64,000 nucleotides of DNA from Marinobacter antarcticus (lineage in GTDB: Bacteria > Pseudomonadota > Gammaproteobacteria > Pseudomonadales > Oleiphilaceae). The notes beneath the pieces are model-generated. The model had not been told where the DNA came from. It worked only from the letters and a program-made list of their open reading frames with translations, and did no database searches. A program made the translations under genes and the position numbers. This document shows positions 42,326 to 51,668 of the stretch, piece after piece. The stretch lies in assembly GCF_900142385.1 (NCBI RefSeq), contig NZ_FRAQ01000001.1, positions 1,364,001-1,428,000 of the forward strand. Direction: 5' to 3'. Within the stretch, counting starts at the first letter, position 1, and each line of letters opens with the position of its first letter.

Positions 42326-42781
42326 ATGGCAGAATCATCACTCAAGGAACAACTGAGCAACGCGGTAAAAAACGCGATGCGAAACAAGGATAAAATCCGG
42401 CTCATCACCCTGCGTATGGCTCAAGCCGCGGTCAAACAGATCGAGATTGATGAGCGCCGCGACCTGAATGACGAGGACGTTCTGAAGGTGCTGGACAAAA
42501 TGCTCAAGCAGCGTCGCGATTCCGCCAGTCAATACGATGCTGCCGGTAGAGAGGAACTGGGTGACAAGGAACGGGCGGAAATGGTGATTATTGAGGAATT
42601 CATGCCCGCCGCCCTCACTGAGGATGACCTGGATGGCCTGATCCGTTCGGCAATCAGCTCAACCGACGCTCAGGGAATGCAGGATATGGGGCGTGTGATG
42701 AACGAGCTGCGCCCCCAGGTACTTGGTCGGGTCGAAATGGGCCATCTGAGCAAGAAGGTGCGGGCCGCACTGGCGGGTTAA
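42326..42781 (+). CDS. GatB/YqeY domain protein
   Basis: A 151-residue protein of the YqeY type: an N-terminal helical bundle (SLKEQLSNAVKNAMRNKDK) with the LRMAQAAVKQIEIDER motif, and a C-terminal domain related to the tRNA-binding tail of GatB (MQDMGRVMNELRPQVLGR). Role not established beyond probable tRNA or amidotransferase association. The start follows ACAGGAG. In many gammaproteobacteria it sits beside rpsU and dnaG; here it does not. Confidence 0.88.
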   Translation: MAESSLKEQLSNAVKNAMRNKDKIRLITLRMAQAAVKQIEIDERRDLNDEDVLKVLDKMLKQRRDSASQYDAAGREELGDKERAEMVIIEEFMPAALTEDDLDGLIRSAISSTDAQGMQDMGRVMNELRPQVLGRVEMGHLSKKVRAALAG

Positions 42782-42789
42782 TGACCAGC

Positions 42790-42814
42790 GAAAAACCGGG
42801 ACAGATTTATTTTC
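42790..42814 (+). repeat. RAYT-associated repeat, full copy
   Basis: A full AACCGGGACAGATTTATT copy that ends just before the stop of the ribbon-helix-helix gene on the other strand. Confidence 0.9.
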
Positions 42815-42817
42815 AGA

Positions 42818-43186
42818 TCAGTGGGTCACTTCTCTGGGAGGCTTCTGGTCGATGTTTCTGGCGAGGATCTTGTCAGCATCCAGTGAAGCGATGGGTACCT
42901 GGGTATCCCGGGGAATATCGCCACTGAGTTGCAGGGCGAGGTATCGCATGGCGCAAACCCGCAGGAACGAGGTGAAGTTGCCGAGGTCATGTCCTGCGTC
43001 GATGGATTCGTGGTAGAGCTTGGTGATCATCTGGGGCAGGTTCATGCCGTCCCGGGCGGCGATTTCCGTGAGGGCTCGCCAGAAGGCGTTCTCCATGCGA
43101 ATACTGGTCACCATGCCGTCGATACGCAGGGAATGAGTGCGGCTGATCCAGAGATCGGAGTCCGCGTGGACGAAGAGTCTGCACAT
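42818..43186 (-). CDS. Ribbon-helix-helix domain protein
   Basis: A 122-residue protein. SLRIDGMVTSIRMENAFWRA forms the strand-helix start of an RHH_4-type domain (arylsulfate sulfotransferase-like regulator), followed by LPQMITKLYHES and a C-terminal helical part. Probable DNA-binding or antitoxin-like protein. ATG 43186 has GAGG upstream. It follows the DJ-1 gene closely, so the two may be co-transcribed. Confidence 0.75.
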   Translation of the reverse strand: MCRLFVHADSDLWISRTHSLRIDGMVTSIRMENAFWRALTEIAARDGMNLPQMITKLYHESIDAGHDLGNFTSFLRVCAMRYLALQLSGDIPRDTQVPIASLDADKILARNIDQKPPREVTH

Positions 43187-43233
43187 GGCGCTATCCTCAT
43201 GAATCCGGGGCCGCCGGAGCGGACCCGTTTCCG

Positions 43234-43803
43234 TCACTTATCCAGCAGTTTGAAGAACTGTGCCAGCCACTGGGGATGGGCCGGCCATGCCGGTGCTGTC
43301 ACCAGATTACCATCGGTCACAGCTGCGTCAACGTTGATGTCGGCGAAGCGGCCTCCGGCCAATTCTACTTCCGGCTGGCAGGCCGGGTAGGCGGAACACT
43401 CGCGGCCTTCAAGCACACCGGCAGCAGCTAGTAGCTGGGCTCCGTGGCAGATGGCGGCTACCGGTTTCTCTGTTTCGAAAAAATGGCGTACCAGTTTTTT
43501 CACGTCTTCGTTCAGGCGCAGATATTCCGGTGCACGGCCGCCTGGAACCACCAGTGCGTCGTAGTCGGCTGGGTTAAGTCCGGCAAAGTCTGCATTCAGG
43601 GCAAACCGATGGCCAGGTTTTTCGGTGTAGGTCTGGTCGCCCTCAAAGTCATGAATGGCCGTGGCTACGGTGTCTCCGGACTTCTTGTCCGGACAAACCG
43701 CATGAACCGTGTGGCCGACGGCTTGTAGTGCCTGGAAGGGCACCATGGTTTCGTAGTCCTCGGTGAAATCACCGGTGATCATCAGTATCTTTTTACCGCT
43801 CAT
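43234..43803 (-). CDS. DJ-1/PfpI family protein
   Basis: A 189-residue member of the DJ-1/PfpI superfamily. The nucleophile elbow is [16 protein letters not shown], with the reactive cysteine; the glutamate partner is in [11 protein letters not shown]. Members are glyoxalases, deglycases, proteases or stress chaperones. The start ATG follows AAGGAGAAGG. It lies 47 bases upstream of the ribbon-helix-helix gene. Confidence 0.88.
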   Translation of the reverse strand: MSGKKILMITGDFTEDYETMVPFQALQAVGHTVHAVCPDKKSGDTVATAIHDFEGDQTYTEKPGHRFALNADFAGLNPADYDALVVPGGRAPEYLRLNEDVKKLVRHFFETEKPVAAICHGAQLLAAAGVLEGRECSAYPACQPEVELAGGRFADINVDAAVTDGNLVTAPAWPAHPQWLAQFFKLLDK

Positions 43804-44122
43804 ACCCTTCTCCTTATGCTTATTGGTGGTGTCTTCTCCACAGTATCAAGGGCCGGAAGAGAGCGGGTATTAGGGGAATACTACAGTGTTACATTATAAC
43901 AATTTGTTGAGCGAAAACCGGGACGGATTCATTTTCGTTATATGGCCATTCTGGAGAACCAACGCCTGCCCAACTACACTGAGTGAATGAAGCACTGTGT
44001 GGACAGCCCGCAAGGAAAAGGTTGATTTCCACGACTGGCAGGGACGCTGGCAGAATCCGGAGGAAATGCAATTTTCTTTCAGCTATCAGCTATCAGCTAT
44101 CAGCTATCAGCAAGGAGCATTC
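43804..44122. other. Gap with a repeat copy and a heptanucleotide tandem repeat
   Basis: 43913-43936 is a RAYT-associated repeat copy (AACCGGGACGGATTCATT). 44081-44111 holds four and a half units of AGCTATC, ending just before the ribosome site of the FabH-like gene. The stretch between (43940-44060) encodes no recognised protein; one frame reads VDFHDWQGRWQNPEEM, which may be a fragment of an unidentified gene. Confidence 0.6.
44081..44111 (+). repeat. Heptanucleotide tandem repeat (AGCTATC, about 4.4 units)
   Basis: Perfect tandem units located between an upstream in-frame ATG (44066, with GGAGG before it) and the main ATG 44123 (with AAGGAG). Because seven is not a multiple of three, gain or loss of units would move the upstream start in or out of frame. 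Confidence 0.85.
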
Positions 44123-46033
44123 ATGAAACCGTTTCGACTGAACAAGCATGGAAAACTGGTCTTTCCCACAAGCATCTTTACCGAGCTCGACTTCTCGATT
44201 ATCACCGACCTCAACCAGTTGAAGGCGATCATTCGGCGCGACTTCGAAGTGAAAGCTCCGACCGGCACCGAAATCGCAGAGCGGGCGGCGGCGGGAGGCT
44301 ATGCGGCGCGCTATGACCTGTTGCGTGATATCGGCTTGCACCTCTTCTGGGCGAACCGTTATGCGCTGGTGATGTACGACAAGCAGCCGATGCGCTGGCG
44401 CGATGTCCCGCGGACCCGCGACGATGTCTTCGTGTCTCTGCTGCAACCCTGGGAGGGGCGGGAAACCAAGTCCCAAAGTGTCCGCCAGGCCTACGCGCAG
44501 TTGCCGGCGAAGTGGAACGGTGCGGCCGAGGACGAGTTGTTCGAAATACTCTTCGACTGCTTCTCAAACAAGCTCCATAGCGCAACGTCAGTCCCGCCAA
44601 TCAAGGCCACGATTGCCGAGGCGCTCGCCACTGCCGATGCCAGGACGACCACCCTCGGCAACTACAATCCCGACCACCCGAGTTACAGCGTCGACGACAT
44701 CCTTGATGTCTCAGACGAGCAGGCCGAACTCGAGGCGCTCCGGCGCTGGGCAATGGTGTTGCACAACCAGCATCCCTGGGACCGGAGCCAGGCCAGGCTG
44801 AAGCCGTTTGCCGAGATGCAGGATGACGACATCGTCGTTCTGTATTATCCGAAAAACCGCCACGTGCTCGACTTCATCAACCACGAAAAGAGTGGTGTCA
44901 CCGTCGCGAAGCAAGCGCCGACGCCAGATCCTGCCGTCGAGCCCGTGAGGCCCTATCCGCCGATGGTCATCGGCGACGATGCGCCGATCCAACCGAAGAT
45001 AGAGGCGTTGGCAATCCGCAAGGGTGAGGTCATCTGCTCAAACGAAGATGTAGTCCGGAACTCCCCGTCCTCGTGGTCGCCGATGAGCGCTGAGGAAATC
45101 GCCGATAAAACCGGCATAGAACGTCGCCGTTATACCGCCGAGCCACTGGAGAATATCGCCCTTGAAGCCGCGCGGGCAGCGATGAAGCATGCTGGCCGTG
45201 GGCCCGAGGAGATCGGTGCGGTGCTGTTCTGCTCATGTACCTCGAGCCGGCTGATTCCGTCGACCGCCACCTGGCTCTCAGGCCAGTTGGGCATCATGCA
45301 GACCCATTGCTCGGCCGACATCGTCGCTGCGTGCGCTGGGTTCCCGTATGGCGTCGCCGAGGCGATCCGCTTGTTGCGGGAGATCGAACGTCCGGTCCTG
45401 CTGGTCATGGCCGAGAAGTTCTCGGACAAGATCGGCAATGCCCGGCCGTCGCGGATGATCTTTGGCGACGGGGCTGCCGCCGTGGTGATCGCGCCGTCCG
45501 ACGGTGAGCGTGACATTCATGTGGTCCAGACCTATGCGAGCGGACCCGCCAGTCAGGTCAACTCCATCATCTGGCCGAATCCCGACTTCGACAACGACAT
45601 TACGGTCTATGGCCCCGAGGTCAAGGCGTTGGTCAAGCGCTACCTGAACCAGATGATGGGCGAGCTTTCCGAGCTCGGGCTTGAGATCGACATGATCGTG
45701 CCCCATCAAGCCAACAAGAAGATGATCATCGAGATCGCCGAGCCCCAGGGGATCGACGCCAAGGACATTTACTTCAATATCACCGAGGTCGGCAACGCCT
45801 CTGCAGCGAGCATCCCGATGGCGCTGGCCGATGCCGTCTTCGACGGGGCGATCAGCAAACGCTCGCTGGTTTTCACTCCGGGCTTCGGCGCTGGAGCCGT
45901 CGGTGGCTACGTTATACTGTCGCTGGACCCGGCGATGGTGGCGCCGGAAGTGACCACAGCCCCGGCCATGAGCCCATCGCCGACGGAGGCGCATTCCTCG
46001 ATTGAAGATATCAAGGAGGCGTTTCATACCTGA
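44123..46033 (+). CDS. FabH-like beta-ketoacyl synthase with a 300-residue N-terminal extension
   Basis: A 636-residue protein. The C-terminal part (about 300-615) is a thiolase-fold KAS III: catalytic Cys in DIVAACAGFPYG, His in VPHQANKKMI, Asn in ITEVGNASAASIP, and GFGAGAVGGYV at the end. The first 300 residues match no family I know; they look soluble and helical (AARYDLLRDIGLHLFWANRY), so this is an unusual fusion for a synthase that is normally about 320 residues. It presumably condenses an acyl-CoA or acyl-ACP with a second acyl group. The base composition is more G+C-rich than its surroundings. An SDR gene follows after 38 bases and could reduce its product. Confidence 0.82.
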   Translation: MKPFRLNKHGKLVFPTSIFTELDFSIITDLNQLKAIIRRDFEVKAPTGTEIAERAAAGGYAARYDLLRDIGLHLFWANRYALVMYDKQPMRWRDVPRTRDDVFVSLLQPWEGRETKSQSVRQAYAQLPAKWNGAAEDELFEILFDCFSNKLHSATSVPPIKATIAEALATADARTTTLGNYNPDHPSYSVDDILDVSDEQAELEALRRWAMVLHNQHPWDRSQARLKPFAEMQDDDIVVLYYPKNRHVLDFINHEKSGVTVAKQAPTPDPAVEPVRPYPPMVIGDDAPIQPKIEALAIRKGEVICSNEDVVRNSPSSWSPMSAEEIADKTGIERRRYTAEPLENIALEAARAAMKHAGRGPEEIGAVLFCSCTSSRLIPSTATWLSGQLGIMQTHCSADIVAACAGFPYGVAEAIRLLREIERPVLLVMAEKFSDKIGNARPSRMIFGDGAAAVVIAPSDGERDIHVVQTYASGPASQVNSIIWPNPDFDNDITVYGPEVKALVKRYLNQMMGELSELGLEIDMIVPHQANKKMIIEIAEPQGIDAKDIYFNITEVGNASAASIPMALADAVFDGAISKRSLVFTPGFGAGAVGGYVILSLDPAMVAPEVTTAPAMSPSPTEAHSSIEDIKEAFHT

Positions 46034-46071
46034 GTTCTGAAAAATTGTTTGTTTCTATAGGAGTCTGGTCG

Positions 46072-46830
46072 ATGTCTGATGATCGCAATGTTGCCCTGGT
46101 GACAGGTGGAGCCCATGGCATAGGCAGAGGCATTGTTGAGTACCTTCTGAAGCAGGATTGGAGGGTCGCTTTTCTCGATCTGGATGACACTGCCGCGAAT
46201 GAGGTTGCCGCGGCGCTTGGGGGCCCCGCGGAGGTGCTGTTCGTGCGCTGTAATGTGGCTGATGAAGGTGACGTCGAGTCGGCGTTGCGTCAGGTAATAA
46301 ACTGGGGCGGTCGGCTGGATGCGCTGGTGAACAACGCCGGCCTGGCAGATCCCGTGACGGGGGCGGTGGAAGAGCTGACGTTGGCAGAATGGCATAAACG
46401 ACTGGACGTGAACCTGACAGGCCCCTTCCTCATGGTAAAACACGCTGTATCGCACTTGCGCCGGACCCGGGGAGCTATCATCAACATGGCCTCCACCCGC
46501 GCTTTGCAGTCTGAAGCCAATACCGAAGCCTATGCCGCCACCAAGGGCGGACTGGTAGCCTTGACTCATGCCCTTGCTGTTAGCCTGGGGCCGGAGATGC
46601 GGGTCAACTGCATCAGCCCTGGGTGGATCGATACCCGCGAGCCGGAGAACGGCCGTGAGCCCGCACCCCTCAGCGCAAGCGACCACGCTCAGCATCCTGC
46701 AGGCAGGGTGGGTAAACCCGACGACATCGCAGCAATGGTGCATTATCTGATATCGCCCCAAGCGGGGTTTATCACCGGACAAAACATCGTGGTAGATGGC
46801 GGGATGGTGCGCAAGATGATCTACGGTTAA
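46072..46830 (+). CDS. SDR family oxidoreductase
   Basis: A 252-residue short-chain dehydrogenase: [10 protein letters not shown] cofactor site, NNAGLADP, serine in [13 protein letters not shown] catalytic pair, and the C-terminal [15 protein letters not shown] 46072 has TAGGAG upstream. Its position after a ketoacyl synthase suggests a 3-ketoacyl or alcohol substrate, by inference only. It overlaps the convergent chemoreceptor gene by 4 bases. Confidence 0.88.
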   Translation: MSDDRNVALVTGGAHGIGRGIVEYLLKQDWRVAFLDLDDTAANEVAAALGGPAEVLFVRCNVADEGDVESALRQVINWGGRLDALVNNAGLADPVTGAVEELTLAEWHKRLDVNLTGPFLMVKHAVSHLRRTRGAIINMASTRALQSEANTEAYAATKGGLVALTHALAVSLGPEMRVNCISPGWIDTREPENGREPAPLSASDHAQHPAGRVGKPDDIAAMVHYLISPQAGFITGQNIVVDGGMVRKMIYG

Positions 46831-48551
46831 CCCTCAATTCTATCCAGCGATTTTGCCAGAGCTGCCACCCGTTGATTAGTTTCGTCCACAAGGCCGTCTA
46901 TTTCACCTGCCGAGCCACTGGATTTGCGAGCCAATGAACGAACCTCATCGGCGACCACAGAGAATCCTCGCCCGGCATCACCAGCCCGCGCGGCCTCTAT
47001 TGCAGCATTGAGGGCCAAGAGGTTGGTCTGGTCAGCGATATCGTTGATCGTGGAAACAATGCCGCTGATCTTCTTGCTTGCCTGTAGCACGGAGCTCATC
47101 GCCTCCTGAGTTTCACGGACTGCAATATGACGATCGGTGATGTCGATACCGAACAGGACGTATCGGCGGACATCCCCATTGAATTCTTTCAGGGCAACAA
47201 CTCGGTAATCCAGAGCCAGTGTGGGCAAGCCCTCCAATTCAATCGATGCTCTACCGCTGAACTCACCTGTCTTTTGCAGCGTTTCTATGTTTTCGCGGCT
47301 CAGTTTCGACCATGCAGCCTTGCCACCCCGGGCAACCTTGTCGTCGCTGCCATAAAAATCTCTGATGAGCTTGTTGGCAGACAGGAAGCTGCCATCAGGA
47401 CGGAACTCCATGGTAACCATGGAATGTTCAATAGCCTGCAGCCGACGGGTGAAGTCCACCGTTTGCTGCTTGCTCTGAGTAATATCGGCTTCAACCGATA
47501 TAAACCGATTCACCCGACCGTTTGCGTCAAACACCGGGGCGATCGAGAGCGACACCCAGTATGGGGTGCCGTTCTTGTGATAGTTCAGGATCTCCGCGTA
47601 GAACGGCTCCTGCCGGTCCAGATGCGCCCGGATTTCTCTGACGGTGTCAGGGTCTGTGCCAGCGCCCTGAAGCATTGGCCCCGGCTTCTTACCTCGCGCT
47701 TCTTCGAGACTGTAGCCCGTCAGATGCTCAAAACCGGCATTTAGGTATTCGATTTTGCCGTCACGGTCGGTGATAACGATGCCGCTGTTGGCATGATCAG
47801 CAACCAGCGACAGCATCTCCATTTTTTCGCGCTTTTCCACCTCTTCAGTGACGTCTTTTATAAATGCCGTGTACGTGATGACTCCGTCGAATTCGATCTT
47901 ACTGATCGCTGCTTGCCCCCAGATACGGGAGCGGTCTTTGCGCTCGATAGTGAGTTCACGATAGCTGCCTACAATGCGGTTTTCGCCGGTGCGGCGATTA
48001 CGGTTAACAAAACTGTCGTGCTGCGCCTGGATGGCTTCGGGCACCAGCATCTTTACGTTATTGCCCAGCACTTCGACACGATCGTAGCCCCACATTATCT
48101 CGGCGGCTTTGTTGAAAAACGTGACATTATTGGACTCGTCAATCGAGATAACGGCGTCCATTGCCTGTTCCAACGTCTGATTCATCATTTCGCGAGTGTG
48201 GCGCTCGTCACTGATGTCACGAATGAAAATCGTGTTTTCTAGCGTATTGCCAGCCAGGAAACTGGCCACTGCCAGATGAGCCCAAAACTCACGGCCCTGA
48301 GTATCCTTCATACGAGCTTCATGGGGCTTGCCGTCCCCCGTTCTTATTCGGCCCAACACGGACTTTGAAAGGAGGGTCGACGCAGACTGGCCCAGCACCT
48401 GATCTCTGCTGATAGCCCATAGACGTTCCGCACTGGCATTGAAGAAGGTTATCTGATTGTGCCGGTTAATCGTCAGCACAGCTTGGGGAGCCTGCTCCAG
48501 TGCCAGAGCGGATCTGGAACTGGAAAATAAACGGGACAATAATCTAAGCAT
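46827..48551 (-). CDS. Soluble multi-PAS chemoreceptor
   Basis: A 574-residue protein with four PAS domains (about 10-110, 120-240, 250-375 and 380-490) and a short methyl-accepting hairpin tip ([19 protein letters not shown]). No membrane helix is present, so it is cytosolic. The third PAS looks LOV-like ([36 protein letters not shown]), but the flavin-reactive cysteine position is KPGPMLQ, so it is not photoactive in the classical way. ATG 48551 was chosen because it starts the first PAS. Probable energy, redox or gas taxis sensor. Confidence 0.87.
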   Translation of the reverse strand: MLRLLSRLFSSSRSALALEQAPQAVLTINRHNQITFFNASAERLWAISRDQVLGQSASTLLSKSVLGRIRTGDGKPHEARMKDTQGREFWAHLAVASFLAGNTLENTIFIRDISDERHTREMMNQTLEQAMDAVISIDESNNVTFFNKAAEIMWGYDRVEVLGNNVKMLVPEAIQAQHDSFVNRNRRTGENRIVGSYRELTIERKDRSRIWGQAAISKIEFDGVITYTAFIKDVTEEVEKREKMEMLSLVADHANSGIVITDRDGKIEYLNAGFEHLTGYSLEEARGKKPGPMLQGAGTDPDTVREIRAHLDRQEPFYAEILNYHKNGTPYWVSLSIAPVFDANGRVNRFISVEADITQSKQQTVDFTRRLQAIEHSMVTMEFRPDGSFLSANKLIRDFYGSDDKVARGGKAAWSKLSRENIETLQKTGEFSGRASIELEGLPTLALDYRVVALKEFNGDVRRYVLFGIDITDRHIAVRETQEAMSSVLQASKKISGIVSTINDIADQTNLLALNAAIEAARAGDAGRGFSVVADEVRSLARKSSGSAGEIDGLVDETNQRVAALAKSLDRIEG

Positions 48552-48869
48552 GAATGGGAACCCGCCGGAGAGAATGATGGGTGGTCTACGGCGGACTGCA
48601 GGTGTCAGACTTGTCCTCCCCTCCAGGATATTGTTTTTTATCGTGAGCAGTTTGTGAAATGTTGAGAAAACCAGATGATGAAAACCGGGATAGGGTTGGG
48701 TCAGTAGCACAAAGCTTATCTGGGCGAGGGGAGGGTGAGTTACAAGAATTCATCTCAGGCAACAGTTCTGCATAAAAAATGATCTATTCTGAAGTTGTGG
48801 AGCCCAGAAAAAGTGGTAATCCGTGGTTGGGCACTGCGACCACTACCCTGATCACTTAGGAGCTTCAGA
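48552..48869. other. Gap with a degenerate repeat and a leader-like block
   Basis: 48680-48697 is a diverged repeat copy (AAAACCGGGATAGGGTT). 48731-48752 (GAGGGTGAGTTACAAGAAT) resembles the leader block found before the NERD gene (38205) and its deleted copy (829). The rest is probably the promoter region of the two divergent genes; no coding sequence recognised. Confidence 0.45.
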
Positions 48870-49475
48870 ATGAGCGACAGATTGTTTGGCGAGGATGTGC
48901 TCTTTTTTCAACGTCTGCTGAAGTCAGAAGGTTTTTATCGCGGCGCGCTGGACGGATTGTGGGGCCGAATCTCCGAGGCAGCCGCCACTGCCTTCGATAC
49001 CGAATATGAAAAGCTGAAGGACGAACTTGGCACGTTTGACCGGCGCACAGAACAGAAAATTTCCTCCCTGTCCATCCGGGCTCAGCGCGAGGCTCGCAAA
49101 TTCATGCACCGGGCATTAAGCCGGGGTGTAAATGTGAAAATTATCTCCGGAACCCGCACTTACCAAGAGCAGAATCAGCTCTTTCGTCAGGGGCGATACG
49201 GCAATCCCGGCCCGGTCATTACGCGAGCGCGGGGAGGGCAGAGTAATCATAATTTTGGCATTGCCTGGGACATTGGCATCTTCAGAGAAGACGGTTCCTA
49301 CTCAACGAGTCAGAGTGATTACGACGCGGTTGCTGAATACGCCGTCGGGTCACTGGTGTGGGGCGGTAGTTGGCGCTCGTTTAAGGATTCCCCGCACTAT
49401 CAACTGGCAACGGCCCGCACTCAGGTTGCCTGGGTGCGGACACGCTTTGAGCAGGGTGAAGCCTACGTAGCCTGA
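48870..49475 (+). CDS. M15 family L-alanyl-D-glutamate-type peptidase with peptidoglycan-binding domain
   Basis: A 201-residue cell-wall hydrolase. Residues 1-70 resemble a peptidoglycan-binding fold (DVLFFQRLLKSEGFYRGALD and GLWGRISEAA). The M15 catalytic part has SNHNFGIAWDIGIF, with the zinc histidine and aspartate, and DSPHYQL with the second histidine (VanY/CwlK type). No signal peptide is visible, as in phage endolysins of this family, so release may need another route. The start ATG follows TAGGAG. Confidence 0.85.
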   Translation: MSDRLFGEDVLFFQRLLKSEGFYRGALDGLWGRISEAAATAFDTEYEKLKDELGTFDRRTEQKISSLSIRAQREARKFMHRALSRGVNVKIISGTRTYQEQNQLFRQGRYGNPGPVITRARGGQSNHNFGIAWDIGIFREDGSYSTSQSDYDAVAEYAVGSLVWGGSWRSFKDSPHYQLATARTQVAWVRTRFEQGEAYVA

Positions 49476-49491
49476 CCGATTTATTTTTTGA

Positions 49492-50054
49492 TTATGGAGC
49501 CGCAGTTCCCAAAAACCGCTTTACTGTCAAGCCTTGAAAGAGGTTGGAAAATACCACCACCACGTAGGCCATCACCGGAACACCCACCGCTACCAGTCGC
49601 GCCAGAAGCACCAGCGGAATCGCTGCAAGTCCGGCCAACAGTGCCGGCAATTCAAAGGTGACGATCAGGACTTCAAGACCAATCAGCAAAAACAGGACCG
49701 CGTTCAGCACCTCATCAATCAGCTCCCAGAACGTATCCAGGTGTCGCTCGGTTTTTTCCGACATCGCATACCGTCGACCATGGTTGCCGATCATCAGCCT
49801 CGCGACCACGACCGCCAAACAATAAAAAGCTCAATAAGCCGTTCAGTAATGTTTCACCCAGATCAACCTGTGTAATCAGCTGCTCTGCCCAGCGGGTCAG
49901 ATCCTGCCCGCCCAGATAGTTGATACCGGCCAGAGCCAGCGAAAACGCCATCACGGAGATACTCGTTGGTAAGCCGATAAACCGGGCGTTGATATAACTG
50001 AACACCGCGGAGAGGCTTAGCAGGATGGCGACGATTTCAAACAGTGTTATGCAT
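49492..50054 (-). pseudogene. Na+/H+ antiporter (NhaP-type) remnant with two internal deletions
   Basis: From ATG 50054 the sequence codes for MHNT, shifts frame, then FEIVAILLSLSAVFSYINAR and FIGLPTSISVMAFSLAL, the N terminus of CPA1 antiporters. At about 49830 it jumps to MIGNHGRRYAMSEKTERHLD and LIGLEVLIV, from the middle-late part, and near 49580 it jumps again to VVVVFSNLFQGLTVKRFL, the last helix. Most of the ion-translocating helices are missing and the frame changes at the joints. The result cannot transport. Confidence 0.85.
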
Positions 50055-50102
50055 TCCTTCGCTTAACAGGCGGGATCAAGCAATGATCGGACAGGAAACC
50101 GC

Positions 50103-50288
50103 TCAGTGACGCGGGTTATTGTCACCAGAGGAGGGATCGTCATCGGATGAGTTGTCATTCGATGTGAGGTAGTAATCCTTTTCCTCGAATGTCTTCATAT
50201 CAGGATCTTCAATGGTGTTACTGCGACGGCCCCGATAAAGCCAGAAGGCCACAACAGCGGCAATAATGATTAGTATAATCCACTTCAT
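50103..50288 (-). CDS. Small single-span membrane protein
   Basis: A 61-residue protein with one N-terminal helix (WIILIIIAAVVAFWLYRGRR) and an acidic Ser/Asp/Asn-rich tail (SNDNSSDDDPSSGDNNPRH). The ATG at 50288 has GGAGG eight bases upstream; the alternative at 50294 is too close to it. No known function. Confidence 0.6.
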   Translation of the reverse strand: MKWIILIIIAAVVAFWLYRGRRSNTIEDPDMKTFEEKDYYLTSNDNSSDDDPSSGDNNPRH

Positions 50289-50486
50289 GTTCATTTCCTC
50301 CGTACAGTGATGATCACCTTTATCCTATGCTAATGGCCCCAGAGCGCAAGCGTTTCCCGGGGCCTGGGGATGCGGCAAGATCTATTGGTCGTCCTGACCC
50401 GGCGCTGCAGTGCCGGTGGCATGGTCAGTAACGGTTGAGGTGTTGTTGAATTTGTGGGTTTGGTCGAGGTTAGAGTGGATTCGGCA

Positions 50487-50511
50487 TAAAAAAGCCGGGC
50501 TAAGCCCGGCT
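50487..50511 (-). terminator. Rho-independent terminator of the PEP-CTERM gene
   Basis: AGCCGGGC and GCCCGGCT form a perfect 8-bp G+C-rich stem with a TTA loop, followed by a run of T on the minus strand, 24 bases after the PEP-CTERM stop. Confidence 0.92.
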
Positions 50512-50534
50512 ATCTCCCAATATGCCCTTAATTA

Positions 50535-51299
50535 TTAGGCTTTGCGACGGCGCGCTGCGCCCAGGCCGGCCAGGCCGAGGCCGAGCAGGGCAAGGGTGCC
50601 GGGTTCAGGGACTTGCGTATATTCAATAGCTTCAACATAACTCATGTGAGCGCCGTAACCCGACGCAGCCACTGCATAATACTGGTAAGACTGAGACAGC
50701 AGGGTAGAGATATATTCCAGATTCGTTGGTTGAACCTGGTTGGAGAATAAATTTGTATAACTGGCACCATCAGAGCTGGTGAAAATATTAAACAAAGCAT
50801 TGGCAGAGTTTGTTATAGCGCCATTGACAGAACCATCAACCGTCTCTTTATGATCACCGTTAAACCAGACGGTATCGAGCGTTACAGCCGAAGCGAAGTC
50901 AAAAAACAAGACCTCGTCTTTGTTGGCACTGCCTCCGACATTTGACTGGAAGCTATCGGAACTGCCTGAACAAGTTGCACTCTCTGAGCAGACCCCAAGA
51001 CCGCCATGATTTGGATTGTAATCCTGATCTACATTGGACGTTGTTATGGCGCTTCTGCTGAAATTACCATTGTTCAGGTTATCATTGGTGGAGTAGCCAC
51101 CCGACACATTGAAACCTGAAAATCCCAATGAGGCCCCCCAGTAGTTGGGATTACCGGTATTAGCGGCCGTTGCGTTCTCTGGCGTACCCGCTTTAACACC
51201 ACCATTGTTATTATCAAAAATAATGACTGTAGCGTTTGCTGAGGCGGCGCAAACAGTGAGCAATGCACTTAACGCGATTACCATTTTAAGCTGTTTCAT
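50535..51299 (-). CDS. PEP-CTERM surface protein
   Basis: A 254-residue exported protein: signal peptide (MKQLKMVIALSALLTVCAAS ending at ANA), a Gly/Asn/Ser-rich mature domain with few charges, and the C-terminal sorting signal VPEPGTLALLGLGLAGLGAA followed by RRRKA. Exosortase (EpsH) recognises this tail, so the genome should encode exosortase and extracellular polysaccharide genes elsewhere. The start has AAGGA upstream. Single-gene transcript with its own terminator. Confidence 0.9.
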   Translation of the reverse strand: MKQLKMVIALSALLTVCAASANATVIIFDNNNGGVKAGTPENATAANTGNPNYWGASLGFSGFNVSGGYSTNDNLNNGNFSRSAITTSNVDQDYNPNHGGLGVCSESATCSGSSDSFQSNVGGSANKDEVLFFDFASAVTLDTVWFNGDHKETVDGSVNGAITNSANALFNIFTSSDGASYTNLFSNQVQPTNLEYISTLLSQSYQYYAVAASGYGAHMSYVEAIEYTQVPEPGTLALLGLGLAGLGAARRRKA

Positions 51300-51668
51300 T
51301 GAATTATTCCTTTGGGCTGTCAGCGGAGCAGACGATCTGGTTATTTTGGGTATGATCATCATCTGGTTTAAGATTTCATTTAATTTTTTCGAACTAGATT
51401 AGTGTCTTAAGCTAAGCTGCAACCTTCATGCCGGACTCGTATAATTTTATTTTTTATTAATCAATAATATACCTTAGTCGTTGTCCAGCCTTTGATTTCA
51501 TAACTGTAAAGTGTTCCGACACTTTCTGCTGAACCTCCGCACTGCGTGTTCCGGCTTGTACTGGCAGCGCCAGGAGTTGCGGTGAACCTTGCTACTGAGC
51601 GGGAGGGAAGGAAGGAGTTGGGGCCCGGGAGTTCCTTTGGTTGGTGCGCAGATTATGACGAACGTCGG
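51300..51668. other. Gene-free stretch
   Basis: This 370-base interval lies upstream of the PEP-CTERM gene and downstream of the patatin gene. The first 180 bases are A/T-rich and should hold the PEP-CTERM promoter. The rest is G-rich without a convincing gene. No repeat of the known families seen. Confidence 0.4.

Noticed and set aside
44081..44111. Heptanucleotide repeat as part of the coding sequence of the FabH-like gene
   Set aside because: ATG 44123 with AAGGAG directly after the repeat is the better start; the upstream extension has no conserved character. Kept only as a possible alternative form.
45278..46027. Minus-strand frame opposite the FabH-like gene
   Set aside because: Asp/Gly/His-rich shadow of a G+C-rich coding region; the catalytic triad is on the plus strand.
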